This document shows positions 26,303 to 34,851 of a stretch of DNA of 64,000 nucleotides, piece after piece. Position 1 is the stretch's first letter. Each line of letters opens with the position of its first letter. Below the pieces are notes generated by a model. That model was given only the letters and a program-made list of their open reading frames with translations, was not told the DNA's origin and searched no databases. The stretch lies in NCBI RefSeq assembly GCF_003574735.1, contig NZ_QORW01000001.1, positions 434,001 to 498,000 of the forward strand, in the 5' to 3' direction. A program made the position numbers and the translations under genes. Origin of the DNA: Dongia deserti. GTDB taxonomy: Bacteria > Pseudomonadota > Alphaproteobacteria > Dongiales > Dongiaceae.

Positions 26303-26782
26303 ATGAAGCTGCGGATTTTGGCAGTGGGCCGGGCCAGGAGCGGTGCGGAAGCGGCGCTGATCGCGGAGTATCAGAAGCGCTTGCACTGGCCGCTCGCCAT
26401 TGAAGAGGTCGAGGAGAAGCGGCCACTCTCGGGCGCCGAACTGAAGGCACGCGAGGGCGCCCTGCTGCAGGCGGCGATCGACCGCGCCACGGCGAAAACG
26501 GGCGGCCGGCCAGTGGTCGTTGCGCTCGACGAGCGCGGCAAGCTCCTGGGCAGCCGGGACTTCGCCAGCCGCCTCAAGGCTTGGGAGGACCAGGGCGCGC
26601 CGGAAATCCTGTTCTTGCTGGGCGGGGCGGACGGACTGGCGCCGGAACTGCGCAACCAGGCCAACTTCGTGCTATCCCTGGGCCAGATGACTTGGCCCCA
26701 CCTGCTGGCGCGTGCCATGCTTGTGGAGCAAATCTACCGCGCACAACAAATCCTGGCGGGGCATCCTTATCACCGCGACTGA
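26303..26782 (+). CDS. rlmH: 23S rRNA (pseudouridine1915-N3)-methyltransferase
   Basis: A SPOUT-class methyltransferase of 159 residues that methylates pseudouridine 1915 in helix 69 of 23S rRNA on assembled 70S ribosomes. The family opening MKLRILAVGRAR, the knot segment FLLGGADGLAPELR and the C-terminal QILAGHPYHRD are all present. It is divergent from the DUF2272 gene by 36 bp and opens a long rightward block reaching to 33.9 kb. Confidence 0.96.
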   Translation: MKLRILAVGRARSGAEAALIAEYQKRLHWPLAIEEVEEKRPLSGAELKAREGALLQAAIDRATAKTGGRPVVVALDERGKLLGSRDFASRLKAWEDQGAPEILFLLGGADGLAPELRNQANFVLSLGQMTWPHLLARAMLVEQIYRAQQILAGHPYHRD

Positions 26783-26789
26783 GGGCAAA

Positions 26790-27380
26790 ATGAGAGCTTG
26801 GGGGAAATACACGCGCCGCCTGCTGGCGAGTCTGGCCCTGGTGGCGGCTACCGTGGTTGGAGGATGCCTGGCCGAATCGGAACATCCGATCGCCGCCGCC
26901 GACCCGGAGAAGAACGATGCGCGGCTGTGGGGTTCCTGGATCCTGGAAGAGGAGGACGAGTACCTGATTGCCCACGTCTTCGCCACCGAGGACGATAAGC
27001 TCCGGATTTCGCTGGCCGACCATGGTGTCGAAGGGCTGGGCGACGTGGAGACCTATGACGTACATGTCACGCGGTTGCCGTCGGGCGATTATTTGAATGT
27101 CATGAGTTCCGAGACGGAAGACGGATATGTGTTTATCAAATATGAGTTCGAGGGGACTGATCACCTTTCGGTGTGGTCCATGGAGAACGAAAAGCTTGTT
27201 CAGGCGGTAAAGGATGGAACGCTGGCCGGCACGACCAAGCAGGACGGTAGCGGTATCGATGTCCGGATCACCGCAACTTCGGAACAGTGGCAGGCGTTTC
27301 TTGCCAAGGCACCGGTGGAATTCTTTGGCGAGCCGAGCACATTCAGGCGAATTGGCCCGGCCTATGTGGAACAACAGTGA
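26790..27380 (+). CDS. predicted lipoprotein of unknown function
   Basis: A 196-residue protein I do not recognise. The N terminus is basic (RAWGKYTRR), then hydrophobic, ending in a lipobox VVGGC, so it should be a lipid-anchored envelope protein. The mature part is acidic, with EEEDEYLIAHVF and a run of short beta-like segments, and has no catalytic motif I can name. It begins 8 bp after rlmH (GAGGG ribosome site) and ends 14 bp before gpmI, so it is probably within that transcription unit. Confidence 0.75.
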   Translation: MRAWGKYTRRLLASLALVAATVVGGCLAESEHPIAAADPEKNDARLWGSWILEEEDEYLIAHVFATEDDKLRISLADHGVEGLGDVETYDVHVTRLPSGDYLNVMSSETEDGYVFIKYEFEGTDHLSVWSMENEKLVQAVKDGTLAGTTKQDGSGIDVRITATSEQWQAFLAKAPVEFFGEPSTFRRIGPAYVEQQ

Positions 27381-27393
27381 CGACTAGAAGACG

Positions 27394-28962
27394 ATGACGA
27401 ATCCCAACAAGCGACCCAAACCGGTGGTCCTGTGCATCCTCGACGGCTGGGGGCATCGCCCTCAGCACGACAACAACGCCATCGAGCAAGCGGACACGCC
27501 GGCCTGGGACGCCATGATGCGCGAGTGCCCGCATGCCTTGATCGACGCCTCGGAGCTGCATGTCGGGCTGCCGGAAGGGCAGATGGGCAATTCCGAAGTC
27601 GGCCACATGAATCTGGGCGCCGGCCGAGTGGTGATGCAGGATCTGCCGCGCATCGACCTGGCGATCAGCAAGTGCGAGCTGGCAGCCAATCCGCGGCTCA
27701 AGGACTTCATCGCCAAGCTGAAGCAGAGCGGCGGCACCTGTCACCTGATGGGCCTGCTCTCGCCCGGGGGCGTGCATTCGCATCAGACGCATCTGATTGC
27801 GCTGGCGAAGCTCCTAAGCGCCGCCAGTGTGCCGGTGGCGGTGCACGCGTTCCTCGACGGCCGCGACACGCCGCCCAGCAGCGCCAAGGACTACGTCACG
27901 GAAGTCGCGGCGGCACTGTCGGGTCTCGTGAACGTGCGGTTCGGAACGATCGGCGGGCGCTACTTCGCGATGGACCGCGACAAACGCTGGGAACGGGTCG
28001 AGCTGGCTTACAACACGCTCTTTGGCGAAGCGCCCTATCGCGCGCCGAACGCCGTCGCGGCGGTCGACGCAGCCTATGCTCGCGGGGAGACCGACGAATT
28101 CGTCAAACCGACGCTGATCGAAGGGTTCGACGGGATCAAAGACGGCGACGGAGTGCTGATGGGCAACTTCCGCGCCGACCGTGCGCGGCAGATCCTGACG
28201 GCTTTGGTGGACCCGACGTTTGATGGCTTCCAGCGCAAGCATATTGCGAAGTTCGCCGCGACCTTGGGCATGGTCGAATATTCCACAGCGCTCGCCAAGT
28301 TCATGCCGGCCCTGTTCCCACCGATGGAGCTGACCGACACATTGGGCGAGATCGCATCCAAGGCAGGCCTGAAGCAGCTGCGTATCGCGGAGACCGAGAA
28401 ATACGCGCACGTGACCTTCTTCTTCAACGGCGGGGAGGAGCGGCTCTTTGCAGGCGAGGAGCGCATCCTCGTGCCCTCTCCCAAGGTCGCGACCTACGAT
28501 CTGAAGCCGGAGATGTCGGCCTACGAAGTGACCGACAAGCTGGTGGAAGCGATCGAATCGGACAAGTTCGACCTCATCGTCGTCAACTTCGCCAACACGG
28601 ACATGGTCGGCCACTCCGGCAATCTCGATGCGGCCGTCAAGGCGGTGGAAGCGGTCGATCGCTGTCTCGGCCGGCTGCGCGCCGCGATCGATGCTAAGGG
28701 TGGTGCGATCCTCATCACCGCCGACCACGGCAATGCCGAGATGATGACCGATCCCACCACCGGCGAGCCGCACACCGCTCACACGCTCAACCGTGTGCCT
28801 GTGATCGTGGTCGGAGCACCTGGGCGCAGGGTGATCGACGGCAAGCTGGCGGACGTGGCACCGACATTGTTGGAGCTGATGGGCTTGCCCAAGCCTGCCA
28901 CAATGACGGGCCGGTCGCTGCTTGCGCCCGGTGAGGATACGCGCGCCCGTGCCACTGCCTGA
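27394..28962 (+). CDS. gpmI: 2,3-bisphosphoglycerate-independent phosphoglycerate mutase
   Basis: A manganese-dependent glycolytic enzyme of 522 residues that interconverts 3- and 2-phosphoglycerate. It has the alkaline phosphatase-type metal and nucleophile sites: LCILDGWG (Asp), QMGNSEVGHMN with the phospho-serine, HAFLDGRDTPP, the NFRADRAR arginines, FANTDMVGHSG and TADHGNAE. The length is typical of the family. Its end overlaps the likely envC start by 14 bp, as in the gpmI-envC order seen in many proteobacteria. Confidence 0.96.
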   Translation: MTNPNKRPKPVVLCILDGWGHRPQHDNNAIEQADTPAWDAMMRECPHALIDASELHVGLPEGQMGNSEVGHMNLGAGRVVMQDLPRIDLAISKCELAANPRLKDFIAKLKQSGGTCHLMGLLSPGGVHSHQTHLIALAKLLSAASVPVAVHAFLDGRDTPPSSAKDYVTEVAAALSGLVNVRFGTIGGRYFAMDRDKRWERVELAYNTLFGEAPYRAPNAVAAVDAAYARGETDEFVKPTLIEGFDGIKDGDGVLMGNFRADRARQILTALVDPTFDGFQRKHIAKFAATLGMVEYSTALAKFMPALFPPMELTDTLGEIASKAGLKQLRIAETEKYAHVTFFFNGGEERLFAGEERILVPSPKVATYDLKPEMSAYEVTDKLVEAIESDKFDLIVVNFANTDMVGHSGNLDAAVKAVEAVDRCLGRLRAAIDAKGGAILITADHGNAEMMTDPTTGEPHTAHTLNRVPVIVVGAPGRRVIDGKLADVAPTLLELMGLPKPATMTGRSLLAPGEDTRARATA

Positions 28963-30265
28963 TTTGCGGCTCCTGCGATGGCTGCTTCCCCTGGCACTGT
29001 TGCCGGTGGGAGTCGTGACGGCCTGGGCGCAATCGCCCGAGGAGCTGCGGCAGATCCAGGAGCAGATCAATCAGGGCAAGATCGAAGCGACGGAGCTGAA
29101 GAAGAAGGCCGACGAGCTCGCCCGGGAAGTCACACGCCTGCAGCAATCGCTGATCCGGTCCGCAGCCGAAGTGCAGGATGCCGAGTCCGAAGCGACCGAG
29201 CTGGAGCACGAGCTCGCAGAATTGTCGGAGCGGGAAAAGGCGAGCGCCGCCGACCTCGAGCAGAAGCGCGCGCAGCTCAGCCAAACACTGATGGCTCTGG
29301 AGCGGCTGTCGCTGCGCCCCGCCCAGGCTGCCTTCTTCTCCGACCGCACGCCACTCGACGAGGCGCGTGCCGCCACCTTGATGGCGGCGGCGACCAAGGC
29401 GCTTGATGAGCGGGCGCGGCAGCTGCAGAGCGACCTGGCCAAGGTCCGGGAGCTGCGCGAAGTGACCGCGGCACGTCAGGAGGAGTTGGCCGCCTCGGTC
29501 GACCGGCTGGCGCAGGAGAACCAGCACCTGGCCGCCCTTCTCAAGCAAAAAGCCGAGCTCCAGGAAGCCACCCTGGCACAGAGCGAGGAGACCAAGAAGC
29601 GTCAGGCCCAGCTGGCGCAGCAGGCGAAGAGCCTGAAAGATCTGCTCGACCGGCTGGAGGCCGCGCGCGCCGAGGAAGAGGCGCGGCAACAGGCCGCAGC
29701 GGCCGAGGCCGCCAGAAAGGCAGAGGAAGCGGCCAAAAGGGAGGCCGAGCGGTTGGCCGCCGAGCAGGCCCGGCAGGAACAGGGCGAGGCACCTGCCGAA
29801 AACGGCGAGCAAGTGGCGGCGGTCGAACGGCCGGCAGCCCCCGCCATAAGACTGCAGCCGCCTCCAGCGGATCTGCCGGCCTTTCCCAAGCAGGTGGGGG
29901 GCCTGATCCGGCCCGCGCGGGGGGAGATTGCGGCGAAATTTGGGCAAAGGACGGATGCCTTCGGCGAGGGCAAGGGGCTGGTCATCGCGACCCGTGCCGG
30001 GGCCCAGGTGGTCACGCCATTCGATGGTCAAATCGTGTTCGAAGGGCCATTCCGGTCCTATGGGCAAATATTGATCATCGAGCACCGCGGCGGCTATCAT
30101 ACGGTGCTGGCCGGCCTTGCCCATGTTGACGTTGTGGTCGGACAATGGTTGAAGGCTGGCGAGCCTGTGGGTGCCATGATTGAAACCACGCAGGGGCGCC
30201 CCCAGCTTTATGTCGAACTGCGTCGCAGCGGACAACCGTTCGACCCGGCCCCCTGGTTTAAGTGA
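28949..30265 (+). CDS. envC: EnvC-like murein hydrolase activator
   Basis: A periplasmic cell-division factor of about 438 residues. From GTG 28949 it opens with a signal peptide (LLRWLLPLALLPVG, cleavage near WAQS). A long coiled coil follows (about 30-270), then a Pro/Ala linker and a C-terminal LytM/M23 domain. That domain is degenerate: the first zinc site reads GKGLVIA and the usual HxH reads LYVELR, as in E. coli EnvC, which activates amidases rather than cutting wall itself. By family knowledge it would be recruited by FtsEX. The start overlaps gpmI slightly; GTG 28931 and TTG 28922 are alternatives. Confidence 0.9.
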   Translation: MPLPDLRLLRWLLPLALLPVGVVTAWAQSPEELRQIQEQINQGKIEATELKKKADELAREVTRLQQSLIRSAAEVQDAESEATELEHELAELSEREKASAADLEQKRAQLSQTLMALERLSLRPAQAAFFSDRTPLDEARAATLMAAATKALDERARQLQSDLAKVRELREVTAARQEELAASVDRLAQENQHLAALLKQKAELQEATLAQSEETKKRQAQLAQQAKSLKDLLDRLEAARAEEEARQQAAAAEAARKAEEAAKREAERLAAEQARQEQGEAPAENGEQVAAVERPAAPAIRLQPPPADLPAFPKQVGGLIRPARGEIAAKFGQRTDAFGEGKGLVIATRAGAQVVTPFDGQIVFEGPFRSYGQILIIEHRGGYHTVLAGLAHVDVVVGQWLKAGEPVGAMIETTQGRPQLYVELRRSGQPFDPAPWFK

Positions 30266-30340
30266 TCAGAAAGGTCGGACCAGGATACTGCCGACTACAA
30301 TAGGCAGACGTCTCGCACTTCACAGAAGGTCGCTAACCGA

Positions 30341-31744
30341 ATGTTCCGAACCCCACTCCTCGCCGCCACCGCGCTGGCTGCCGGTATTGCCATCGGCGGC
30401 GTCGCGTTCCATGCCGCCGGCGTCCGGGCGCAGGCCGCTTCGTCTCCCAGCACCTACGAGCAGCTCAATCTGTTCGGCGAGGTGTTCGAGCGCATCCGCG
30501 ATAACTACGTCGAGCCAGCGGACGAGCAGAAGCTGATCGAAGCCGCCGTCAACGGTATGCTGACCTCGCTCGATCCGCATTCGAGCTATCTCAATCAAAA
30601 AGACTTCGGGGACATGCAGGTCCAGACCAAAGGCGAGTTCGGCGGTCTTGGCATCGAAGTCACCATGGAAGAAGGCCTGATCAAGGTTGTGGCGCCGATG
30701 GATGGCACGCCGGCGGCCGAGGCCGGGCTGCAACCGGGTGATCTCATCTCCGCGCTCGACGGTCAGCCGATCATGGGCCTGACGCTGAACGATGCGGTGG
30801 ACAAGATGCGCGGCGAAGTCGGCTCGTCCATCCGCCTCACGATCATTCGCGGCAACCAGGATCCGTTCGAGGTAACGCTGAAGCGTGCCGTGATCGCGGT
30901 CAAGTCGGTGCGTTGGGAGCTTGAAGACGGCAATGTCGGCTATGTCCGCATTTCGAGCTTCAGCGAGAAGACTGACAGCGGCCTCAGGGAGGCGCTGACC
31001 AAGCTTAAGGACGCGAGCAAGAACAATCTGCAGGGCCTCGTCTTGGACCTGCGCAACAATCCGGGCGGCCTGCTCGACCAGGCGATCGCGGTCAGCGACG
31101 ACTTCCTGGCTAAGGGGGAGATTGTCTCCACCCGCGGCCGCAGGAGCGAGGAAGCACAGCGTTGGAACGCCGAATCCGGCGACCTCATGGAAGGCAAGCC
31201 GATCGTCGTCCTGATCAATGGCGGCTCTGCCTCGGCCTCGGAGATCGTTGCGGGTGCATTGCAGGATCAGCGCCGCGCGATCGTGCTGGGCACCAAATCG
31301 TTCGGCAAGGGCTCGGTGCAATCCATCATTCCGATCCCCAATCACGGCGCCATCCGCCTGACCACCGCGCGCTATTACACGCCGTCTGGCCGCTCGATCC
31401 AGGCCAAGGGCATCGAGCCCGATATCGAAGTCCAGCAGGCCAAGGTCGAAGCCCTGGGACCAGAGCGGGGCACCCATGAGGCGGATCTGCGCGGCGCCTT
31501 GTCGAACCCAGACGATCCGAAGAATACGCCGGAGCAGGTGCCGCCGGAGACTCAAGGTGTCGAGGGACAACCCGCCGCGCCGGCCAACGGCACGGCCGCG
31601 AAAGAAGCCAAGCCGGAGGATAAGCAGCCCTTCGTCGGTTCGGAGAAGCAGCAGATCGCTCGTCCCACCGAAGACTATCAGCTGGCACGCGCGGTCGATC
31701 TGCTGCGCGGCCTGACGCTGCTGCAGAAGCAAGCAGCGAAGTAG
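30341..31744 (+). CDS. ctpA: S41 family carboxyl-terminal processing peptidase
   Basis: A periplasmic serine protease of 467 residues. A signal peptide (about 1-30, ending VRAQA) precedes a PDZ domain (about 90-175, with FGGLGIEV and GLQPGDLISALDG) and the S41 catalytic core, where GSASASEIVAGAL carries the serine and SFGKGSVQ the lysine of the Ser-Lys dyad. The C-terminal 90 residues are a low-complexity acidic and Pro-rich tail. CtpA enzymes process or degrade envelope proteins, often peptidoglycan hydrolases, which fits its place right after envC. Confidence 0.94.
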   Translation: MFRTPLLAATALAAGIAIGGVAFHAAGVRAQAASSPSTYEQLNLFGEVFERIRDNYVEPADEQKLIEAAVNGMLTSLDPHSSYLNQKDFGDMQVQTKGEFGGLGIEVTMEEGLIKVVAPMDGTPAAEAGLQPGDLISALDGQPIMGLTLNDAVDKMRGEVGSSIRLTIIRGNQDPFEVTLKRAVIAVKSVRWELEDGNVGYVRISSFSEKTDSGLREALTKLKDASKNNLQGLVLDLRNNPGGLLDQAIAVSDDFLAKGEIVSTRGRRSEEAQRWNAESGDLMEGKPIVVLINGGSASASEIVAGALQDQRRAIVLGTKSFGKGSVQSIIPIPNHGAIRLTTARYYTPSGRSIQAKGIEPDIEVQQAKVEALGPERGTHEADLRGALSNPDDPKNTPEQVPPETQGVEGQPAAPANGTAAKEAKPEDKQPFVGSEKQQIARPTEDYQLARAVDLLRGLTLLQKQAAK

Positions 31745-31767
31745 CACGTCCGAGAAGGACCCTGTCC

Positions 31768-32787
31768 TTGCGTTCATCGGGGTCGCCACAGTCCGTATTC
31801 GGGCTGTTCGGCGGCCCCGGTTTTCTTGTGGTGTGCCTGCTGCTCGTCGGCATTGCCGGTGCGGTCGCCTATCTGGCTCTCACCGGCGGTCTTGGTTCCG
31901 GCGGCAGAGCGACCATCTCCCTGCCTGGTGCAGGCGTGCCCCCGGCGCCAGCGACTGCGCCGGTGGCGTCCGGCAGCACGCCGCCGTTACAGTCCATGCC
32001 GGCGGCACCGGTCGCCAAGGAGATGACAGTCAACGTGGCGATCGAGGAAGACCTGTCGCCGGCCGAGCTGCTTGCCAAATATCCGCCCGATCCGAGCGAT
32101 GCACTGCCGACAGGAGCCCAGGATTTGCCAGCATGGCAACGTTTCGGCCGAACAAGCATGATCTCTCCCGAGGCGCGGCGAGTCGCTCTGATCATCACCG
32201 GGCTTGGACGAAACCGGACAGATACGGTGCGGGCAATTACCGGCGCGCCGCCGGAGGCCAGCCTGAGCTTCGACCCCGATGTGCCGGAGCTCGCGGATTG
32301 GATCGCCGCGGCCCGCGCCTATGGGCACGAGGTGTTCCTGGACCTGCCGCTGAGCGAGACGGCACGCGCGGATGCGCTCGCGCCAGAGCAAAAACCCGAA
32401 GATAACGTGCAGCGGCTGGATGCAATGCTCGCGCGCGCGCCGATGATCGCCGGCGTTGTCATGAGAGGCAGCGAGGCCTTTCTGGCAGACGGCGCGGCGT
32501 TGCAGCCGATCCTCAAACATCTGCAGGCGGCGGGGCTGGCCATCGTCGGTTTGCCGGTGACGGCACCGCTGACCGTCGGGGCAGACGAAGTCATCGCGCC
32601 TGAGGAGACGCAAAGGGAGATCGCCCGCGCAATCGATTCCGTGATGGGCTTGGCCCGCCATCGAGGCGCCGCGCTGGGGCTCGTCGATTCCTCCAGCGCT
32701 GCGAGTCTCTTTCCCGCCTGGCAGCGTGCGTTGGTGGGACGCGACGAAATTTCACTTGTGCCGGCCAGCGCCGTGGTTGGAGAGTAG
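31768..32787 (+). CDS. divergent polysaccharide deacetylase family protein (YibQ-like)
   Basis: A 339-residue protein with one N-terminal membrane segment (about 15-40), a Pro/Ala-rich linker and a C-terminal divergent NodB-fold domain (about 125-335). Typical stretches are RVALIITGLGRNRT, LSFDPDVPEL, HEVFLDLPLS and GVVMRGSEAFLAD. The family keeps the deacetylase barrel but usually differs in metal ligands, and its substrate is not established. TTG 31768 has a GAAGGA ribosome site at good spacing. The order gpmI-envC-(ctpA)-this gene is widely conserved, which suggests an envelope role. Confidence 0.88.
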   Translation: MRSSGSPQSVFGLFGGPGFLVVCLLLVGIAGAVAYLALTGGLGSGGRATISLPGAGVPPAPATAPVASGSTPPLQSMPAAPVAKEMTVNVAIEEDLSPAELLAKYPPDPSDALPTGAQDLPAWQRFGRTSMISPEARRVALIITGLGRNRTDTVRAITGAPPEASLSFDPDVPELADWIAAARAYGHEVFLDLPLSETARADALAPEQKPEDNVQRLDAMLARAPMIAGVVMRGSEAFLADGAALQPILKHLQAAGLAIVGLPVTAPLTVGADEVIAPEETQREIARAIDSVMGLARHRGAALGLVDSSSAASLFPAWQRALVGRDEISLVPASAVVGE

Positions 32788-32817
32788 AGCGCTGGCTTCT
32801 CCTTGAATCGCAGTTCA

Positions 32818-33321
32818 ATGAAAAATCCGCCATCCACTTTGACCGCAGAGCAGATCGCGCAGCTGCCGTATCGGCCGGGCGTCGGCATCATGCTGGTCAA
32901 TCAGAGGGGCCGGGTGTTCGTGGCGCAGCGCATCGACAATCCTGGTCCCGCCTGGCAGATGCCTCAAGGCGGCATCGACAAGGGCGAGGAGCCGCTCCAG
33001 GCCGCCTGGCGCGAGCTGCACGAAGAGGTCGGCACGGACCGTGCGCGTTATCTCGGCGAGAGCCGCGACTGGTTCACCTACGACCTGCCGGCGGAACTCG
33101 TTCCCCAGATATGGAAGGGCAGGTTCCGCGGCCAGCGGCAGAAATGGTTCGTCTTTCGCTTCCTCGGGACCGACCGCGACATCAACATCGCGACGGAGCA
33201 TCCCGAATTCTCCTCCTGGCGCTGGGCCGAGCTCGAGGAGCTGCCAGGACTGATCGTCCCGTTCAAGCGCCAACTCTATCACGATCTGATCGCCGAATTC
33301 ACCCCGCTGATCCGACGTTAG
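32818..33321 (+). CDS. rppH: RNA pyrophosphohydrolase
   Basis: A Nudix hydrolase of 167 residues that removes pyrophosphate from 5'-triphosphate RNA and so starts mRNA decay. The Nudix box is complete: GGIDKGEEPLQAAWRELHEE in the form Gx5Ex7REUxEExGU. Flanking conserved text is YRPGVGIMLVN, GPAWQMPQGG and RGQRQKWFVFRF. ATG 32818 is used; a TTG at 32803 would add five residues. It is the last gene but one of the rightward block. Confidence 0.94.
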   Translation: MKNPPSTLTAEQIAQLPYRPGVGIMLVNQRGRVFVAQRIDNPGPAWQMPQGGIDKGEEPLQAAWRELHEEVGTDRARYLGESRDWFTYDLPAELVPQIWKGRFRGQRQKWFVFRFLGTDRDINIATEHPEFSSWRWAELEELPGLIVPFKRQLYHDLIAEFTPLIRR

Positions 33322-33382
33322 ACTCGCCTGGACTCTGGCAGCAGGGATCTTTACCAAGGCCCAATCGACAAAGGAGATCATC

Positions 33383-33859
33383 ATGGCCAGTCTCAAGGTC
33401 CACGACGTCGCGCCGGACAAGTTGAAGACCCTCACCAAGGCGGTGATGTCGACCGACCGCGGCGACATCACGATCGAGTTCTATCCGGATGTGGCGCCCA
33501 ACACCGTCGCGAACTTCTACACGCTCGCCAAGGACGGATTCTATGACGGGCTCAAGTTCCATCGCGTCATTCCCGGCTTCGTCGCCCAAGGCGGCTGCCC
33601 GCAGGGCACCGGCTCCGGCGGGCCGGGGTGGGAAATCGCGTGCGAGCTGAAAGGCAATCCGCACAAGCACGTCGAAGGCGCGCTGTCCATGGCGCATCGC
33701 GGCCGCGACACCGGCGGCTCGCAGTTCTTCCTGGTGCTCGAACCGCAGCCGCATCTCGACGGCAATCACACGGTGTTCGGCCAGATCACCGAAGGGCTCG
33801 AGGCGATGCACGCCCTGAAGCAGGGCGACAAGATCAAGAGCGTCAAGTTCGCCGAGTAG
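33383..33859 (+). CDS. cyclophilin-type peptidyl-prolyl isomerase
   Basis: A cytoplasmic cyclophilin of 158 residues that speeds cis-trans isomerisation of proline bonds in protein folding. The active-site text FHRVIPGFVAQGG holds the catalytic Arg and Phe, MAHRGRDTGGSQFF the Gln/Phe pocket, and HLDGNHTVFGQI the loop ending the site. There is no signal peptide. A strong AAAGGAGA ribosome site precedes ATG 33383. Its stop abuts the stop of the convergent EamA gene with no gap. Confidence 0.95.
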   Translation: MASLKVHDVAPDKLKTLTKAVMSTDRGDITIEFYPDVAPNTVANFYTLAKDGFYDGLKFHRVIPGFVAQGGCPQGTGSGGPGWEIACELKGNPHKHVEGALSMAHRGRDTGGSQFFLVLEPQPHLDGNHTVFGQITEGLEAMHALKQGDKIKSVKFAE

Positions 33860-34702
33860 TCAGTGCAATAGCACCGCGCCGAGCGCTACCATCGCGACGG
33901 CGGCGTAGCGGCGCGGGTGAAAGCGCTCTTTCAGGATGACGGCACTGAATATGGCGGCGAAGATCACGCTGGTCTCGCGCAGTGCCGCCACATGGGCCAT
34001 GAACGCCTGGCTCATGGCATAGATCGCGATGCCGTAGGCCGCCATCGACAGCGCGCCGCCGATCGCGCCGACCTTCCAGTGCCGCGCGACCAGGGAGAAC
34101 AGTACCGGCCCGCGGCGCCAATAGGCGATCAGTACTAGGCCCGGCGCATCCAGCACGAACAGCCAGACGATGTAACCGTATTTGTCGCCGGCGACCCGCA
34201 CCCCCTGCCCGTCGCACAAGGTGTAGGCCATGATGGTGAGGCCGGTGAGCAGGCCGAAGATCACCGGCCGCCACTTGTGCTCACGCTCGGTAGCGCGGTC
34301 GATTGCCAAGCTGAAGATCCCCGCCGAGATGGCGGCCACGCCCAGGATCTCGGTGGTCGAGAGCGCCTCGCCGACGAACATCCAGGAGGTCGCGCCGACC
34401 AGCAGCGGCGCCGACCCGCGGGCGATCGGATAGACCAGCGACAGATCGCCATAGCGATAGCCGAAGAGCAGAAAAATGTAATAGCCGATGTGCGTGACCA
34501 GGGACCCGAGGAGAAAGATCCAGCTTTCCGGATCGGGGAAGGAGACGAAGGGCGTGAAGAAGAGCGCGATCAGCCCCGCCATGCCCATGATCAGGGTCAT
34601 GTTGACCAGGGCATCGTCGCCGAACTTGACCAGCACATTCCAGGCGGCATGCATCACGGCCGCCAGCAGGACGAGCAAGGTCCATTCGAGGGAAAGTGTC
34701 AC
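33860..34702 (-). CDS. EamA/DMT superfamily transporter
   Basis: An inner-membrane transporter of 280 residues with about ten hydrophobic helices in two EamA repeats. Recognisable points are AAVMHAAWNVLVKFG at the N terminus, YPIARGSAPLLV at the end of the first repeat and IFAAIFSAVILKERF in the second. Family members export metabolites or amino acids; the substrate cannot be deduced. It is downstream of tgt on the same strand but separated by a stem-loop, so it likely has its own promoter. Confidence 0.88.
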   Translation of the reverse strand: MTLSLEWTLLVLLAAVMHAAWNVLVKFGDDALVNMTLIMGMAGLIALFFTPFVSFPDPESWIFLLGSLVTHIGYYIFLLFGYRYGDLSLVYPIARGSAPLLVGATSWMFVGEALSTTEILGVAAISAGIFSLAIDRATEREHKWRPVIFGLLTGLTIMAYTLCDGQGVRVAGDKYGYIVWLFVLDAPGLVLIAYWRRGPVLFSLVARHWKVGAIGGALSMAAYGIAIYAMSQAFMAHVAALRETSVIFAAIFSAVILKERFHPRRYAAVAMVALGAVLLH

Positions 34703-34812
34703 GGGGGTCGGCCCAGCGGCAGGAACGTCGTAAGAAAACCGTCACGATCCTGGCACACGCGCCCGCGCCGGGGCAAATCGGCTCTGTCGATGGGGCTATA
34801 GATGACAGACGT

Positions 34813-34850
34813 CAGATGCCAGATCTCAGGTCCCGGGCATCTGGCATCTG
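34813..34850 (-). terminator. perfect 12-bp stem-loop just after tgt
   Basis: CAGATGCCAGAT (34813-34824) and ATCTGGCATCTG (34839-34850) are exact inverted repeats with a 14-base loop, beginning one base past the tgt stop codon. This is the right place for a transcription terminator of the yhhQ-tgt unit. No T-run follows, so a role in protecting the 3' end of the mRNA is as likely as intrinsic termination. Confidence 0.55.
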
Positions 34851-34851
34851 A

